A DNA stretch of 64,000 nucleotides from an uncultured bacterium (GCA_934636825.1 CAKUBG010000011.1:1-64000); one strand, 5' to 3'; positions 17,530-27,181 are shown, counted from the first letter of the stretch. The notes: generated from the sequence alone by a model not told the origin. Translations and numbers: made by a program.

Positions 17530-18555
17530 ATGTTATCTCGTTCTAAGCAGGTTTTGTTTTCTCTGCTACTCTTAGCTGTCGCAGCCATCTGGGGAGCTTC
17601 ATTTATGGTTATGAAGGACGTCCAAGAGATAGTCCCCATGAACTATATTTTGGCTATTCGCTTTGGTGTAGCTGCCGTAGGACTTGCTTATTTTCTCTAT
17701 CAGGGACGAGATAAATTCGGCTGGGAGTTGCTCAAACACGGTTTCCTTGTCGGCACTTTGCTCTACTTTGCCTATGCAGTTCAGTCGTACGGGCTTTTCT
17801 TTACTACCGTAAGTAAAAATGCGGTATATTGTGGACTTAACGTAGTAGTTGTGCCTTTCTTAGCTTGGGCTTTATATCGCGAACGAATTGCTATACCAGT
17901 ATATGCGGCAGCCATTCTGGTTTTTATGGGCGTCTATTGTATTGCCGGCCCGATTTCTGTAGACAGCTTTAACTACGGAGATTTGCTCTCTTTATCTAGT
18001 GCAGTTTTATTTGCCGCCCATATTATTGCCGTATCCAGATGTTCTAAAACTTCAGAATTGTTGCCTTTAAGTTGCTTGCAATTCGTTTTTGCCTCTATGT
18101 GGGGTTGGGTATTTGCCATTTTCGGCAAGCCTTTTCCGGCCGAGCTCACTTGGTCTGAATGGGGAGGTTTGGCTTGGTTGGCCATTATGGCCACTTTGCT
18201 GGCTATTACCATGATGAATATAGGCATTAAGTATATAAATCCCACAGTTACAGCAGTTATTTTTGCCACAGAATCTCCCTTTGCTTGTATGTGCGGAGTT
18301 TTCTTTAAAAACGATCCTATGACTAGCCGCATAGCTCTGGGTATAGCTTTGGTTTTTGTAGCTTTAGTCTCTTCTCAATTAGGTGGTCCCTCTTCTGAAA
18401 ATACCGCTGAATCAAAGTCTGAATCAGAGTCTTCACCTGACGATAAACAGACACTTTCCTCCGATACTGCGCAAGATTCTACCCAAACTGATCAAGTTGA
18501 TAGAAAAGAACTTACTTTGTCTCCTGTACAAATTTCCGAATTGGATAGGCCCTAG
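17530..18555 (+). CDS. EamA-family (drug/metabolite) transporter
   Basis: A 341-residue inner-membrane transporter with ten hydrophobic helices arranged as two EamA repeats (about residues 8-138 and 150-285). The opening AAIWGASFMVMKDV and the segment ISVDSFNYGDLLSLSSAVLFAAHIIAV are typical. EamA members export metabolites or amino acids, or import sugars; the substrate cannot be told from sequence. The C-terminal 55 residues are hydrophilic, rich in Ser, Glu, Asp and Thr, and unlike the family core, so they probably form a disordered cytoplasmic tail. It is not closely linked to a neighbour: about 230 bases precede the glycosyltransferase gene. Confidence 0.9.
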   Translation: MLSRSKQVLFSLLLLAVAAIWGASFMVMKDVQEIVPMNYILAIRFGVAAVGLAYFLYQGRDKFGWELLKHGFLVGTLLYFAYAVQSYGLFFTTVSKNAVYCGLNVVVVPFLAWALYRERIAIPVYAAAILVFMGVYCIAGPISVDSFNYGDLLSLSSAVLFAAHIIAVSRCSKTSELLPLSCLQFVFASMWGWVFAIFGKPFPAELTWSEWGGLAWLAIMATLLAITMMNIGIKYINPTVTAVIFATESPFACMCGVFFKNDPMTSRIALGIALVFVALVSSQLGGPSSENTAESKSESESSPDDKQTLSSDTAQDSTQTDQVDRKELTLSPVQISELDRP

Positions 18556-18784
18556 CCAACAGGTCGACATTCTGCCCAAAATTAAGCCTTTGGCAGGGTT
18601 TAAGACTTTCTTTAGCTAAACAGACACGGGTATGTTTCGGCTCGCTTTGCGCTGCGGCCTGAACATATTCTTTTCTAAAAGCGTTGGAAACATAAATGGT
18701 TCCGTTCCTTAGACAGAGAGCATATAAAAAAGGTCTGCGGCCCGTCTCCAGCGCACTTCCCTTATTTTTAAAGGAGAGGCCGTC

Positions 18785-20011
18785 ATGGCAAAAATTTTAG
18801 TATACTCAGAAGCCAGCCGCAGTCAGATTTATCCTCTCGTTCCCACTTTACTTAAACTGACTGAAAACGGCCACAAAGTAATTGTCAAAACCGGACGTCA
18901 CTGTGTAGAGACCTTGCGCAGAGCTGGTTTGGAAGCCTCTCCTATTTCCGACTATGTAGAATTTTTTCGCTTGGACGACTGGCAATGTGACACATACGAA
19001 CAATCTCTGAGCAAGCTTATCGAATACTTGATTCGTCGTTCTCGCTTTGATTTTAACGATTTCGCCGCAGCCCTGCGCTATGACAGCCCGGATCTAGTCA
19101 TTGTGAATGCCAGTTGTTTAGGAGCAGCCGCCGGAGCCATGGCTTCCAAAATGCCTGTAGTCAGTTGGAGTGCCGATTTAGTTCCCTTCCCTGCTCAGGG
19201 TATTCCTTTATTTGGCCCCGGCTTACCCTATTCGCAAGGTGCTTTTGGAGCTATCAAAAATTGGGCTCGCTCCGGCTCTATCCAAAAATGTTTCGAATGT
19301 GAACTTGATCATTTTAATGATTTCCTTTTGAAACTGGGTATTCTTCCCTTGCGAGATATGCAAAATTGGTGTTCACAATTGCCCAATTTCCTTTATTTTA
19401 CTTCTGAGCCTTTCGAATATCCGCGTCCCTGGCCAAGCAATGTCAATTTAGTAGGCCCTTGCCATTGGGAGCCCTCTATCGATTCTGAACTAGAGATAGC
19501 TAACGATTCTCGTCAGATCATTTTGGTCAGTTTAGGCTGTTCTTATCAAGATAATGCTTACTTGCTTAAACAAACTGTAGCGGCTATGCCTTCCAATAGC
19601 TATCAAGTAGTAGCTACTACGTGCAGCATTACCTTAGATGAATTTAAAAATATGGATGAGGCTATAGTAACCCGCTTTGCTTCTCATAATAAGATTTTAC
19701 AGAGAGCTTCTTGCGCAGTCTGTTGCGGAGGTTTGGGTTTTGTGCAAAAAGCTTTATCTCACGGAGTACCTGTTTGCGTAGTTCCTCAAGTACGCTCCCA
19801 GTTGGAAGTAGCTCAGCGTGTCTTAAATTCTAATGTCGGCACTACTCTTGAAGCTAAAAAAATTACTCCCAGCGCTTTAAATTCAGCTATTCGCAAAGCT
19901 ATAGACAAACGTCGTAAAGTGCAAGAAATGGCCGAAGTTTTCAGCGATGCTGAAACTGCTGACAAGTGTGTACATATTATCGAAAACATTTTGGCACAAA
20001 GTCAAAAATAA
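18785..20011 (+). CDS. UGT/MGT-type glycosyltransferase
   Basis: A 408-residue two-domain GT-B enzyme of the macrolide/UDP-glucuronosyl-type group. The N-terminal acceptor domain opens with a GT1-like strand and loop (VYSEASRSQIYPLVPTLLKL). The C-terminal donor domain has ILVSLGCS and the nucleotide-sugar region CCGGLGFVQKALSHGVPVCV ending near VPQVRSQLEVAQRV. The usual His-Gly-Gly is Cys-Gly-Gly and the usual Asp-Gln is Ser-Gln, so donor binding may differ. The start is firm: AAAGGAGAG lies upstream of ATG. The acceptor is unknown; antibiotic, lipid or natural-product glycosylation are all possible. Confidence 0.82.
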   Translation: MAKILVYSEASRSQIYPLVPTLLKLTENGHKVIVKTGRHCVETLRRAGLEASPISDYVEFFRLDDWQCDTYEQSLSKLIEYLIRRSRFDFNDFAAALRYDSPDLVIVNASCLGAAAGAMASKMPVVSWSADLVPFPAQGIPLFGPGLPYSQGAFGAIKNWARSGSIQKCFECELDHFNDFLLKLGILPLRDMQNWCSQLPNFLYFTSEPFEYPRPWPSNVNLVGPCHWEPSIDSELEIANDSRQIILVSLGCSYQDNAYLLKQTVAAMPSNSYQVVATTCSITLDEFKNMDEAIVTRFASHNKILQRASCAVCCGGLGFVQKALSHGVPVCVVPQVRSQLEVAQRVLNSNVGTTLEAKKITPSALNSAIRKAIDKRRKVQEMAEVFSDAETADKCVHIIENILAQSQK

Positions 20012-20050
20012 ATAGTTTTTCATAACACAATAAAGAGAATTTGCAATCTA

Positions 20051-20683
20051 ATGGACTTTAAGAATACTAATTGTCAAAACTTTTTAGATATGCTGGCTTC
20101 TAAAGCTCCTGTGCCCGGAGGCGGTGGAGCTTCAGCTCTAGTGGGAGCGTTGGGGACAGCCCTAGGTCACATGACTGGAGCTCTAACTGTAGGCAAAAAG
20201 AGATATGCCGAATTTGAGCCAGAACTTCAGTCGTTGCAAAAAGAGTTGCAACAGTTGCAACAGGAGCTAATCGATCTCATAGAGGAAGACGCCCGGGCCT
20301 TTGAACCGCTGGCAGCAGCTTACAAACTTCCTAAAGAGACCGAAGAAGAGAAGTTGCACAAAGAAGCGATTATTGAAAAAGCGCTTTACTCAGCCAGTTT
20401 GGCTCCTTTGCGCGTTATGGAAAAATGTGCTCGCGCTATAGAAATATTGGAAATTATGGCTCTCAAAGGCTCACGCTTGGCGATAAGCGATGCTGCTTCA
20501 GGCGCTTCTTTTTGTCGAGCAGCTTTAGAGGCAGCCGCTCTAAATGTTTTTATCAATACAAAAGCTATGACAAATAGGATAAATGCTCAAGAGTTGAACA
20601 AACAAGCTGACGTCATCTTAAACGAATATTTGCCGCGAGCTGAGGCTATTTACAGTCAGATAGCCAAACAACTGAGAAATTAA
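20051..20683 (+). CDS. Cyclodeaminase/cyclohydrolase (FchA-like) family protein
   Basis: A 210-residue protein of the formiminotransferase-cyclodeaminase C-terminal family. The opening VPGGGGASALVGALGTAL and the helical remainder with SDAASGASFCRAALEAA match the family. Stand-alone members act either as formimidoyl-THF cyclodeaminase (histidine breakdown) or as methenyl-THF cyclohydrolase (FchA). folD begins 13 bases downstream, so the context favours one-carbon folate metabolism. With a bifunctional FolD next door, the cyclodeaminase role is equally open. Confidence 0.88.
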   Translation: MDFKNTNCQNFLDMLASKAPVPGGGGASALVGALGTALGHMTGALTVGKKRYAEFEPELQSLQKELQQLQQELIDLIEEDARAFEPLAAAYKLPKETEEEKLHKEAIIEKALYSASLAPLRVMEKCARAIEILEIMALKGSRLAISDAASGASFCRAALEAAALNVFINTKAMTNRINAQELNKQADVILNEYLPRAEAIYSQIAKQLRN

Positions 20684-20696
20684 GCGAGGTCGTTTT

Positions 20697-21566
20697 GTGC
20701 CTTTAATTTTAGACGGAAAAGTTATTACCCAAGAAATTGCCAAACATTTGCATATAGAATCCCAACAGCTTAAAGACAAAGGCATAGAGCCTATGTTGGC
20801 TACCATACGTTTGGGCGAACGCGAAGATGATATAGCTTATGAAAGAGCCGCTTCTAAACGTTGCCTTTCTGTGGGCATTAAAGTACACAATATCGTATTG
20901 TCGGCCAATACCGAGCAAAAAGCTTTGCTTGAGCAAATAAATATTCTTAATAATGATCCAAAAGTACACGGCATCCTCGTTTTTATGCCTTTGCCCGGTC
21001 ATATAGACAAAAATACGATCTGTGCCGCTTTAGATCCGCGTAAAGACGCCGATGGTATTACACTTACTTCGCAAGTAGGAGTTTATACCGGTCGTCCGCA
21101 AATGGGCTTTCCACCTTGCACAGCTCAAGCTTGCATGGAAATTATTAAGTATTACGGCTTTAATATCGAAGGCAAAAATGCCGTCGTGTTGGGAAGAAGT
21201 CAAATTGTGGGCAAACCGGCGGCCATGTTGCTTCTGGAAGAAAATGCCACCGTAACTATATGTCATAGTTATAGTAAAGAGGCCTTCGCTTTAGCTAAAA
21301 AAGCAGATTTACTGATTACGGCTGTTGGCCAACCGAATCTGGTAGACAAGAAATACTTGCATCCGGGACAAATAGTTATAGACGTAGGTACAAGCGTAAA
21401 TGCACAAGGCAAACTTTGTGGCGATGTTTGTTGGCAAGATGCTCAAGTAGTGCAAGCTGTTACGCCAGTTCCCGGCGGCGTAGGGGCCGTTACCAATGTC
21501 ATTTTGGCTAAACATGTTATTCAAGCTGCACAAGCAATTTCAGGTCAAAGCCAAAAACAACTTTAG
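20697..21566 (+). CDS. folD: Bifunctional methylene-THF dehydrogenase / methenyl-THF cyclohydrolase FolD
   Basis: FolD interconverts 5,10-methylene-THF and 10-formyl-THF using NADP. The 289-residue protein has the catalytic Tyr and Lys in YERAASKRCLSVGI; by position the Lys matches E. coli Lys56, while the residue equal to Lys54 is Ala. DADGIT, the Rossmann signature VVLGRSQIVGKPAAMLLL, and PVPGGVGAVTNVIL are also present. The start is GTG 20697, with GCGAGG seven bases upstream. It is paired with the FchA-like gene and ends before a strong terminator. Confidence 0.96.
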   Translation: MPLILDGKVITQEIAKHLHIESQQLKDKGIEPMLATIRLGEREDDIAYERAASKRCLSVGIKVHNIVLSANTEQKALLEQINILNNDPKVHGILVFMPLPGHIDKNTICAALDPRKDADGITLTSQVGVYTGRPQMGFPPCTAQACMEIIKYYGFNIEGKNAVVLGRSQIVGKPAAMLLLEENATVTICHSYSKEAFALAKKADLLITAVGQPNLVDKKYLHPGQIVIDVGTSVNAQGKLCGDVCWQDAQVVQAVTPVPGGVGAVTNVILAKHVIQAAQAISGQSQKQL

Positions 21567-21602
21567 CTGAAGCTCGAAAGCAGTAGTTTAATTATACTTG
21601 CC

Positions 21603-21655
21603 AATAGCTGAGTGAGTTGTCGTTTTTCTCCAAGGCGGCTCACTCAGCTATTTTA
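21603..21655. terminator. Bidirectional terminator after folD
   Basis: A perfect 14-bp stem (21603-21616 with 21639-21652) followed by T-rich sequence. The last codons and stop of the convergent AIM24 gene (stop at 21648) lie inside the right arm, so that gene's end and the terminator overlap. Confidence 0.88.
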
Positions 21656-22544
21656 TTTTGGGATACATATACTCTTCATCGCCATGAACAGCCACAAAAC
21701 CGCCGCCGGTAAACACTATTTGCATAATATCTACCACACCGCGATTCATTAAATTCATACGACTGACGTCGGCTTGCACTTTCAACTCGGCTCTACCACT
21801 CCAAGCCAAAGCCTTTATAGGCAAGCAAGTGAGCGGATTAGTGACTGTACAAGGCAAGGCAATCGGCCAACCGCAAGAGCAGAAAGCTACCCAACCGTGC
21901 CCTTCCAGGCGCAGAGAGTACATACCACCCACAGTTAGGCCGACCGCATTGCCGATCATTTGTACTTTGTGTTCTAAGCTGTCCTCAAAAGCCAAAACGG
22001 CCGTCCCTTGCAAATTGATCACTTCATTATCTAAATAGACAAAAAAGATTCTGTGGGCGCCATTGGCTAAATATATTTGACCTCGCCCCTGAGCTACACC
22101 AAAAACCGAAGTTTCACCGGTAAAAGCCTTATACAAAAATAAGCTTAAGCTTTCATTTAGCAGCTCCGGATCTCTGGCAAATTTTATTTGTCCACAATGA
22201 GCAGCTACATTAACCGGACGCAACCAAATTAAGCCGTCAACTTCGGCTTGCATCATCGATTCGTTGAGCAAACGAAAGGGACAAGCAGACACCGGGCGCT
22301 TGGCTCTTTCTCGGGCCAATTCTGCCAAGTACGGATTCTGAAGTGTATTTTCGTGCTCGGCTGAATTGGCTTCGAGCTTGTCCGCTGCCTCAAGCTCAGA
22401 ATCAGTTTCTCCAGCTAAAAGTTGCGACTCGGCAATAAGCACCGAACCGCTCTTTATGCGAGTGCAAGCAAAAAAACTGCGCACACTCTCAAACCGATAC
22501 GGCAATGAGGCTGAAGATGTCGGACAAGCTCGAAAGTCATTCAT
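21648..22544 (-). CDS. AIM24 family protein
   Basis: A roughly 298-residue protein whose C-terminal two thirds form the glycine-rich beta-helix-like fold of the AIM24/TIGR00266 family. Typical segments are GETSVFGVAQGRGQIYLA, YLDNEVINLQGTAVLAFE and GNAVGLTVGGMYSLRLEGHGWVAF. The function of bacterial AIM24 proteins is poorly known; some bind tryptophan RNA-binding attenuation-like partners or membranes in other systems. The frame is open into prfC, but I start at ATG 22544 (MNDFRACPTSS), 5 bases after the prfC stop, avoiding a 66-base overlap. It is probably cotranscribed with prfC. Confidence 0.8.
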   Translation of the reverse strand: MNDFRACPTSSASLPYRFESVRSFFACTRIKSGSVLIAESQLLAGETDSELEAADKLEANSAEHENTLQNPYLAELARERAKRPVSACPFRLLNESMMQAEVDGLIWLRPVNVAAHCGQIKFARDPELLNESLSLFLYKAFTGETSVFGVAQGRGQIYLANGAHRIFFVYLDNEVINLQGTAVLAFEDSLEHKVQMIGNAVGLTVGGMYSLRLEGHGWVAFCSCGWPIALPCTVTNPLTCLPIKALAWSGRAELKVQADVSRMNLMNRGVVDIMQIVFTGGGFVAVHGDEEYMYPKIK

Positions 22545-22549
22545 GACAA

Positions 22550-24211
22550 TTAGCGAGGACTCACAGACAGGAATTGCAGCTTGGGATTTCTTTCTGCCGT
22601 GTAGTCCAAGTCCCACTCAGAAGGGAAAAGACAAACTAAACGGTCGTTGCCATCAGCTACTTTTAAAGCTAAACGCGAAGGCTCAAAAGTTTCCAAATCT
22701 TCGGGAGTACCGACTACCCATCTGGCTAAACGGAAAGACATAGGTTCAAATCTAGCATCTACACCGTAATCAGTTTTCAAACGATGAGCCACAACTTCAA
22801 ATTGCAGCTGACCGACAGCACCCATAATAGGCATACGGGTACTCTCCTCCGGCGGCCAGAAAATTTGAATAGCGCCCTCACGCTGCAGCAAATCTAAAGC
22901 TTTATTGAATTGTTTGCGTCGCGAAGGATCGTCTACAATCACACGACAGAAGTGTTCCGGCGGGAATAAAGGAATAGGATCGTAATGAACGTCCTCTCCC
23001 TCAACTAAAGTATCTCCCAAAACAAGTTCGCCGGAGTTAACTAAACCGACAACATCTCCGGGGAAAGCTTCATCAACAGTTTCGCGCTCTTGGGCAAATA
23101 AACGCTGAGGATAAGTTAAGCGAATAACTTCACCAGTGCGAGCGCAATGTACTTTCATGCCACGCTCAAAACGGCCGGTACAAATGCGCAGAAAGGCTAC
23201 ACGATCACGGTGACGAGGGTTCATATCAGCCTGAATCTTGAAAACAAAACCGGAAAAAGAGGGCGTCTCCGGAGGGATCAAACCTTTATCGCTATTGCGA
23301 GCCGGCGGAGAGGGAACCATATCGATAAACTGATCTAAGAAAAGCTGCACGCCGAAATTGGTTAAAGCACTACCAAAGAAGACCGGAGTGATTTCACCGC
23401 GATAGAAAGCTTCTTTATCAAATTCTTCGCCAGCCAATTGCAAAAGTTCAATTTCTTCGCTGAAATTTTGGAAAATATCGGAAGGAACTAAAGAAGCCAC
23501 TTCCTCGGAATGGGGATCAACTATTTTAACTTCAGCTTTGCGGGCACCATGATCGCGTCTTTCAAAAAGATGCAAACGACCGGTAGAAGGTTCAAATACG
23601 CCCTTAAAGTGTTCTCCACTACCCAAAGGCCAGTTCATAGGCACAGTATGAACGTTGAGCACTCGCTCAATTTCTCCAGTAAGTTCCAAAGGATCCAAAC
23701 TGGGACGGTCGAGCTTGTTAATAAAAGTCACCATAGGAATGTGGCGGCGCTTACATACTTCGAAAAGCTTGAGAGTTTGGGCCTCAATACCTTTTGCGGC
23801 ATCAAGAACCATAATCACACTATCCACAGCCAAAAGAGTACGGTAGGTATCTTCACTGAAGTCTTGGTGACCGGGAGTATCCAGCAAATTGAGCAAGCAA
23901 CCATTATATTCAAAGCTCAAAACCGTAGAACTTACGGAAATACCACGCTGCTTTTCGATTTCCATAAAGTCGGAAGCGGCACTGTTCTGCGAGCGACGGG
24001 CTCTAACAACGCCGGCCAAATTGACGGCGCCTCCGTAAAGGAGCAATTTTTCCGTAAGAGTGGTCTTACCAGCGTCAGGGTGAGAAATAATAGCAAAAGT
24101 ACGTCTTCTGCGAATTTCTTTTTCTATGCGTTCATCGACAGCAAGCGCATTGGTAGCAGCAACTTGTCCATTGTCGACAACTTCGGCATTTATTTGTGTG
24201 TTGTCGTCCAT
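22550..24211 (-). CDS. prfC: Peptide chain release factor 3
   Basis: RF3 is a translational GTPase that recycles RF1/RF2 from the ribosome after termination. The 553-residue protein has G1 SHPDAGKTT, the RF3-typical G2 region QRGISVSSTVLSF, G3 DTPGHQDFSEDTYRTL and G4 NKLDR. C-terminal domains follow with FAPEHF-like segments and GAVGQLQFEVVAHRL. Length is slightly above E. coli RF3 (529) because of an N-terminal extension of about 25 residues. The start has GAGGAAA upstream. It leads the AIM24 gene. Confidence 0.95.
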   Translation of the reverse strand: MDDNTQINAEVVDNGQVAATNALAVDERIEKEIRRRRTFAIISHPDAGKTTLTEKLLLYGGAVNLAGVVRARRSQNSAASDFMEIEKQRGISVSSTVLSFEYNGCLLNLLDTPGHQDFSEDTYRTLLAVDSVIMVLDAAKGIEAQTLKLFEVCKRRHIPMVTFINKLDRPSLDPLELTGEIERVLNVHTVPMNWPLGSGEHFKGVFEPSTGRLHLFERRDHGARKAEVKIVDPHSEEVASLVPSDIFQNFSEEIELLQLAGEEFDKEAFYRGEITPVFFGSALTNFGVQLFLDQFIDMVPSPPARNSDKGLIPPETPSFSGFVFKIQADMNPRHRDRVAFLRICTGRFERGMKVHCARTGEVIRLTYPQRLFAQERETVDEAFPGDVVGLVNSGELVLGDTLVEGEDVHYDPIPLFPPEHFCRVIVDDPSRRKQFNKALDLLQREGAIQIFWPPEESTRMPIMGAVGQLQFEVVAHRLKTDYGVDARFEPMSFRLARWVVGTPEDLETFEPSRLALKVADGNDRLVCLFPSEWDLDYTAERNPKLQFLSVSPR

Positions 24212-24296
24212 ATTTTCCTCATTTTTAGCAGCGCCTAAAAGCGCTTCACTACTTTATTATATATCAGTAATTTTTGGCAAAGCCCCTAGCAACGAA

Positions 24297-24333
24297 GGAA
24301 GCCGTCCCCAGCTCTAAGCTGACGACGGCTCCC
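24297..24333. terminator. Hairpin downstream of the gspF-like gene
   Basis: An outer stem (24297-24306 with 24324-24333, minor mismatch) and an inner stem cagct/agctg. No T-run immediately follows on the minus strand, so termination is probable but not certain. Confidence 0.5.
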
Positions 24334-24349
24334 AATTAAGGCTTAAATT

Positions 24350-25567
24350 TTAGAATTTGCCCACCAAATCGTAAACGGGCAAGAATACAGCCAGCAAGAC
24401 ATAACCTACGACCAGACCCATGAAGAAGATCATGATAGGCTCGAGCATGGAAGTGAGAGCTTCTAATACGTGTTCAACTTCCAAATCGTAGAAATCGGCC
24501 AACTTGTCGAGCAAAGTGGGTAAGTTACCGGTCTCTTCACCTACAGCAATCATTTGATAAAGCATAGGCGGGAAAATTTTATATTTCTTAATAGGTTCGG
24601 AAAGGCGCATACCTTGCTTCAAACCCATTTGTACTTCCAAAAGGATATCACCGATAACGGAGTTACCTACTGCCTTACTGACAATTTCCAAAGAGTGAAC
24701 TACAGGAACACCGCTGGCGATCAAGGTGCCTAAAGTACGGCAGAAGCGAGAAAGAGCCACTTTTTGAATAACCGGGCCAATCAAGGGCATGTCCAACATC
24801 ATACCGTCAAGAGCGCGTTTGCCTTTCTCAGTACGGACGTATTGACCGACAAAGTAGGAAACCAAACCAATAACTGCCAAAGTGCTGACAACCACGAAAG
24901 GATTGGTGGCCATTTTGGTAATCCAAATAAGGCTGCGAGTAATGGCAGGAAGCTGAACATCGATACCTTCAAACAGAGCTACGAAGGTAGGGAATACGTA
25001 GTTGACCAGTACAAAAGTGACCAAACAGCAAGCACCAAATACTACCAAAGGATAGGTGGTGGCTGAAGATACCTTGGCGCGTAAACGAACTTCACGCTCA
25101 AGCAAGTTGGCCAAACGCTCCATAATATCGCCCATAGAGCCGGACATTTCTCCAGCTCGAACCATGGCTATGTAAAGCTGATCGAAGACCAAAGGATGCT
25201 TACTCATAGATTTGGCCAACGTATAACCCATGCGGATATCGTCATGGACTTCACGCACAGCACGACTCAGCGGCCCGTTGAGAGTTTGACGGCCTAAACC
25301 ATCTAAACTTCGCACAGTGGAAATACCGGAGTTAAAGAGTACAGCAAACTGCCTAGTAAAAATAGCCAGAGCATACAAATCGGCTCTCTCAAAACGAGCA
25401 GTTAAATCTTTAATGATACGAGTGGGGTCGCGACGCTCTTTGATAGTCGTTACGGTATAACGAATATTACGCAAGTCGCGAATCACGGCTTGCTTGTCGG
25501 GAGCCTCTACAGTTCCGTCGACACTTCGTCCTCTTGAGTCTACTGCAGTATAATCAAAAACCGGCAT
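24350..25567 (-). CDS. GspF/PilC-type inner-membrane assembly protein
   Basis: A 405-residue polytopic platform protein of type II secretion or type IV pili. It opens MPVFDYTAVDSRGRSVDGTV, the family's N-terminal motif. Two T2SSF domains follow (about residues 70-190 and 270-390), each with the ARAGE/VGEETGNL motif (MVRAGEMSGSM and IAVGEETGNLPTLL), plus three membrane helices. I start at ATG 25567; a GTG 30 bases upstream is in frame but not family-like. No GspE, GspD, pilin or prepilin peptidase gene is nearby, so it is an orphan whose partners must be elsewhere. Confidence 0.92.
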   Translation of the reverse strand: MPVFDYTAVDSRGRSVDGTVEAPDKQAVIRDLRNIRYTVTTIKERRDPTRIIKDLTARFERADLYALAIFTRQFAVLFNSGISTVRSLDGLGRQTLNGPLSRAVREVHDDIRMGYTLAKSMSKHPLVFDQLYIAMVRAGEMSGSMGDIMERLANLLEREVRLRAKVSSATTYPLVVFGACCLVTFVLVNYVFPTFVALFEGIDVQLPAITRSLIWITKMATNPFVVVSTLAVIGLVSYFVGQYVRTEKGKRALDGMMLDMPLIGPVIQKVALSRFCRTLGTLIASGVPVVHSLEIVSKAVGNSVIGDILLEVQMGLKQGMRLSEPIKKYKIFPPMLYQMIAVGEETGNLPTLLDKLADFYDLEVEHVLEALTSMLEPIMIFFMGLVVGYVLLAVFLPVYDLVGKF

Positions 25568-25829
25568 AGCGCTGATTATTCTCCAATTCTCCGGCACCGA
25601 CTGAACTCAAAAAATCGGCACCAACTCTACTCTCTTGCTAAAAAGGCTACTCTTTCTTCTACATACCTGCCTTTTCCCCTAGTAGCACCGACACAAAATT
25701 AGTCCCCTATATTTCTTTCTGAAGTTAGAAAAAAACCGAACTAAAAAAACAGCCAAAAATTCGATAAGTATCCACCGAATAGCACCTTTAGCAGGGCCAC
25801 CAACATCTAAAGCGAACAGGTTCGGCACT

Positions 25830-27104
25830 ATGAGATTAGATAAATCTGAGAGAGTTTACTCTCAACTTACTTCCATTATTCCCGGCGGCGTCAACAGTCC
25901 GTTCCGCGGTTTTAACCAAGTCGGAGGCTTCCCTCCCATTATTGCCAAAGGCGTAGGCAGCCAAGTTTACGATATTGACGGCAATTGCTACTTAGATCTT
26001 TGCTGTGGTTGGGGCCCCTTGCTTTTCGGCCATTGCCATCCCCACATTGTTGAAGCCGTTAAGAGCGCTGCTGAACGCGGCACCCTCTTCGGCGCCTCCA
26101 CTGAAGGCGAATTGAAGTTGGCCCAGATGGTTCGCGAAGCCTATCCTTCTATGGAAATGTTGCGCTTTGTCAATTCCGGCGCCGAAGCTGTCAACTCTGC
26201 TTTGCGTGTGGCCCGCTCCGTTACTCGCCGCCCACGTATCATGAAATTTGAAGGTTGCTACCATGGCCATGTCGAGTGTTTAGACTCAGTCGGCATTGAA
26301 GCCGAAGAAAACGGTGGCCCTTTAGCTTTAGGTGCCTCTCCCGGAGCTGCCGCCGAAACTGTAGTTGCCGATTTTAACGATTTAGAAAAAGTAAAAGCTT
26401 TATTTGAGCAATATCCAGGCGAAATTGCCGCTGCCATCTTAGAGCCGGTGACCGGCTCCATGGGAGTCATCGCTCCCGAACCCGGCTTCCTTGAAGGTGT
26501 ACGCGATCTTTGCCACGCTCACGGAGCCCTCTTCATTTTAGACGAAGTTCTTACCGGCTTCCGCTTAGCTAAAGGCGGCGCCCAGGAACGCTTCCACATT
26601 GCTGCCGACCTCACTTGCTTGGGCAAAGCCATTTCCGGTGGCTTAGCTATGGGCGCTTACGGCGGCAAAGCTGAATATATGAAGAGCGTTTCTCCTACCG
26701 GCCCGATTTATCAAGCCGGCACCTATTGCGGCAACCCCATCAGTGTTTATGGCGCTATCGCCGAATTGGAGTTGGCCTTCCAGCCAGGAGTTTATGAGCG
26801 TTTGGAAACTCTCTCCAACCGTTTAGTCAATGGCCTTAAAGAAGTAGGCGGTATGCTGGTGCAAAGCGTAGGCTCTATGTTCTTTATCGCTTTTGGCCCC
26901 AAGCAAGTGCGCAACTACCAAGATAGCACCCAATTCGATTATGAGACCTTCGCCAAATTCTTCCACGCTATGTTGGACGAAGGTATCTACCTCCCGCCAT
27001 CAACAACCGACGCCGCTTGTATTTCTGCCGTTCACACTGAAGCAGAAATTGACCGCGTAATCGAAACGGCCGACCGTGTGATGAAAAAACTCAAATTAAA
27101 GTAA
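25830..27104 (+). CDS. hemL: Glutamate-1-semialdehyde 2,1-aminomutase
   Basis: HemL converts glutamate-1-semialdehyde to 5-aminolevulinate in the C5 route to tetrapyrroles, using PLP/PMP. The 424-residue protein has IIPGGVNSPFRGF, LRFVNSGAEAV, the GCYHGH loop, the PLP-contacting Asp in LDEVLTGFR, and the Schiff-base Lys266 in LGKAISGG. YQAGTYCGNP also matches, although the usual Leu-Ser is Tyr-Cys. Codon use favours C-ending codons more than most neighbours, suggesting high expression. No other haem gene is adjacent. The 260 bases upstream are A+T-rich and must hold its promoter. Confidence 0.94.
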   Translation: MRLDKSERVYSQLTSIIPGGVNSPFRGFNQVGGFPPIIAKGVGSQVYDIDGNCYLDLCCGWGPLLFGHCHPHIVEAVKSAAERGTLFGASTEGELKLAQMVREAYPSMEMLRFVNSGAEAVNSALRVARSVTRRPRIMKFEGCYHGHVECLDSVGIEAEENGGPLALGASPGAAAETVVADFNDLEKVKALFEQYPGEIAAAILEPVTGSMGVIAPEPGFLEGVRDLCHAHGALFILDEVLTGFRLAKGGAQERFHIAADLTCLGKAISGGLAMGAYGGKAEYMKSVSPTGPIYQAGTYCGNPISVYGAIAELELAFQPGVYERLETLSNRLVNGLKEVGGMLVQSVGSMFFIAFGPKQVRNYQDSTQFDYETFAKFFHAMLDEGIYLPPSTTDAACISAVHTEAEIDRVIETADRVMKKLKLK

Positions 27105-27124
27105 TTCACACTTGAGAAAATACG

Positions 27125-27181
27125 CAGCCCTCTCACCCGACTAAAGTCATATCGACTAAAGCTGAGCAAGAGGGCTGTTTT
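27125..27181 (+). terminator. Intrinsic terminator after hemL
   Basis: Stem cagccctct (27125-27133) with agagggctg (27169-27177), followed by TTTT. The long loop makes it moderate. The ribosome binding site of the next gene (AAAGGAG) follows directly. Confidence 0.65.
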
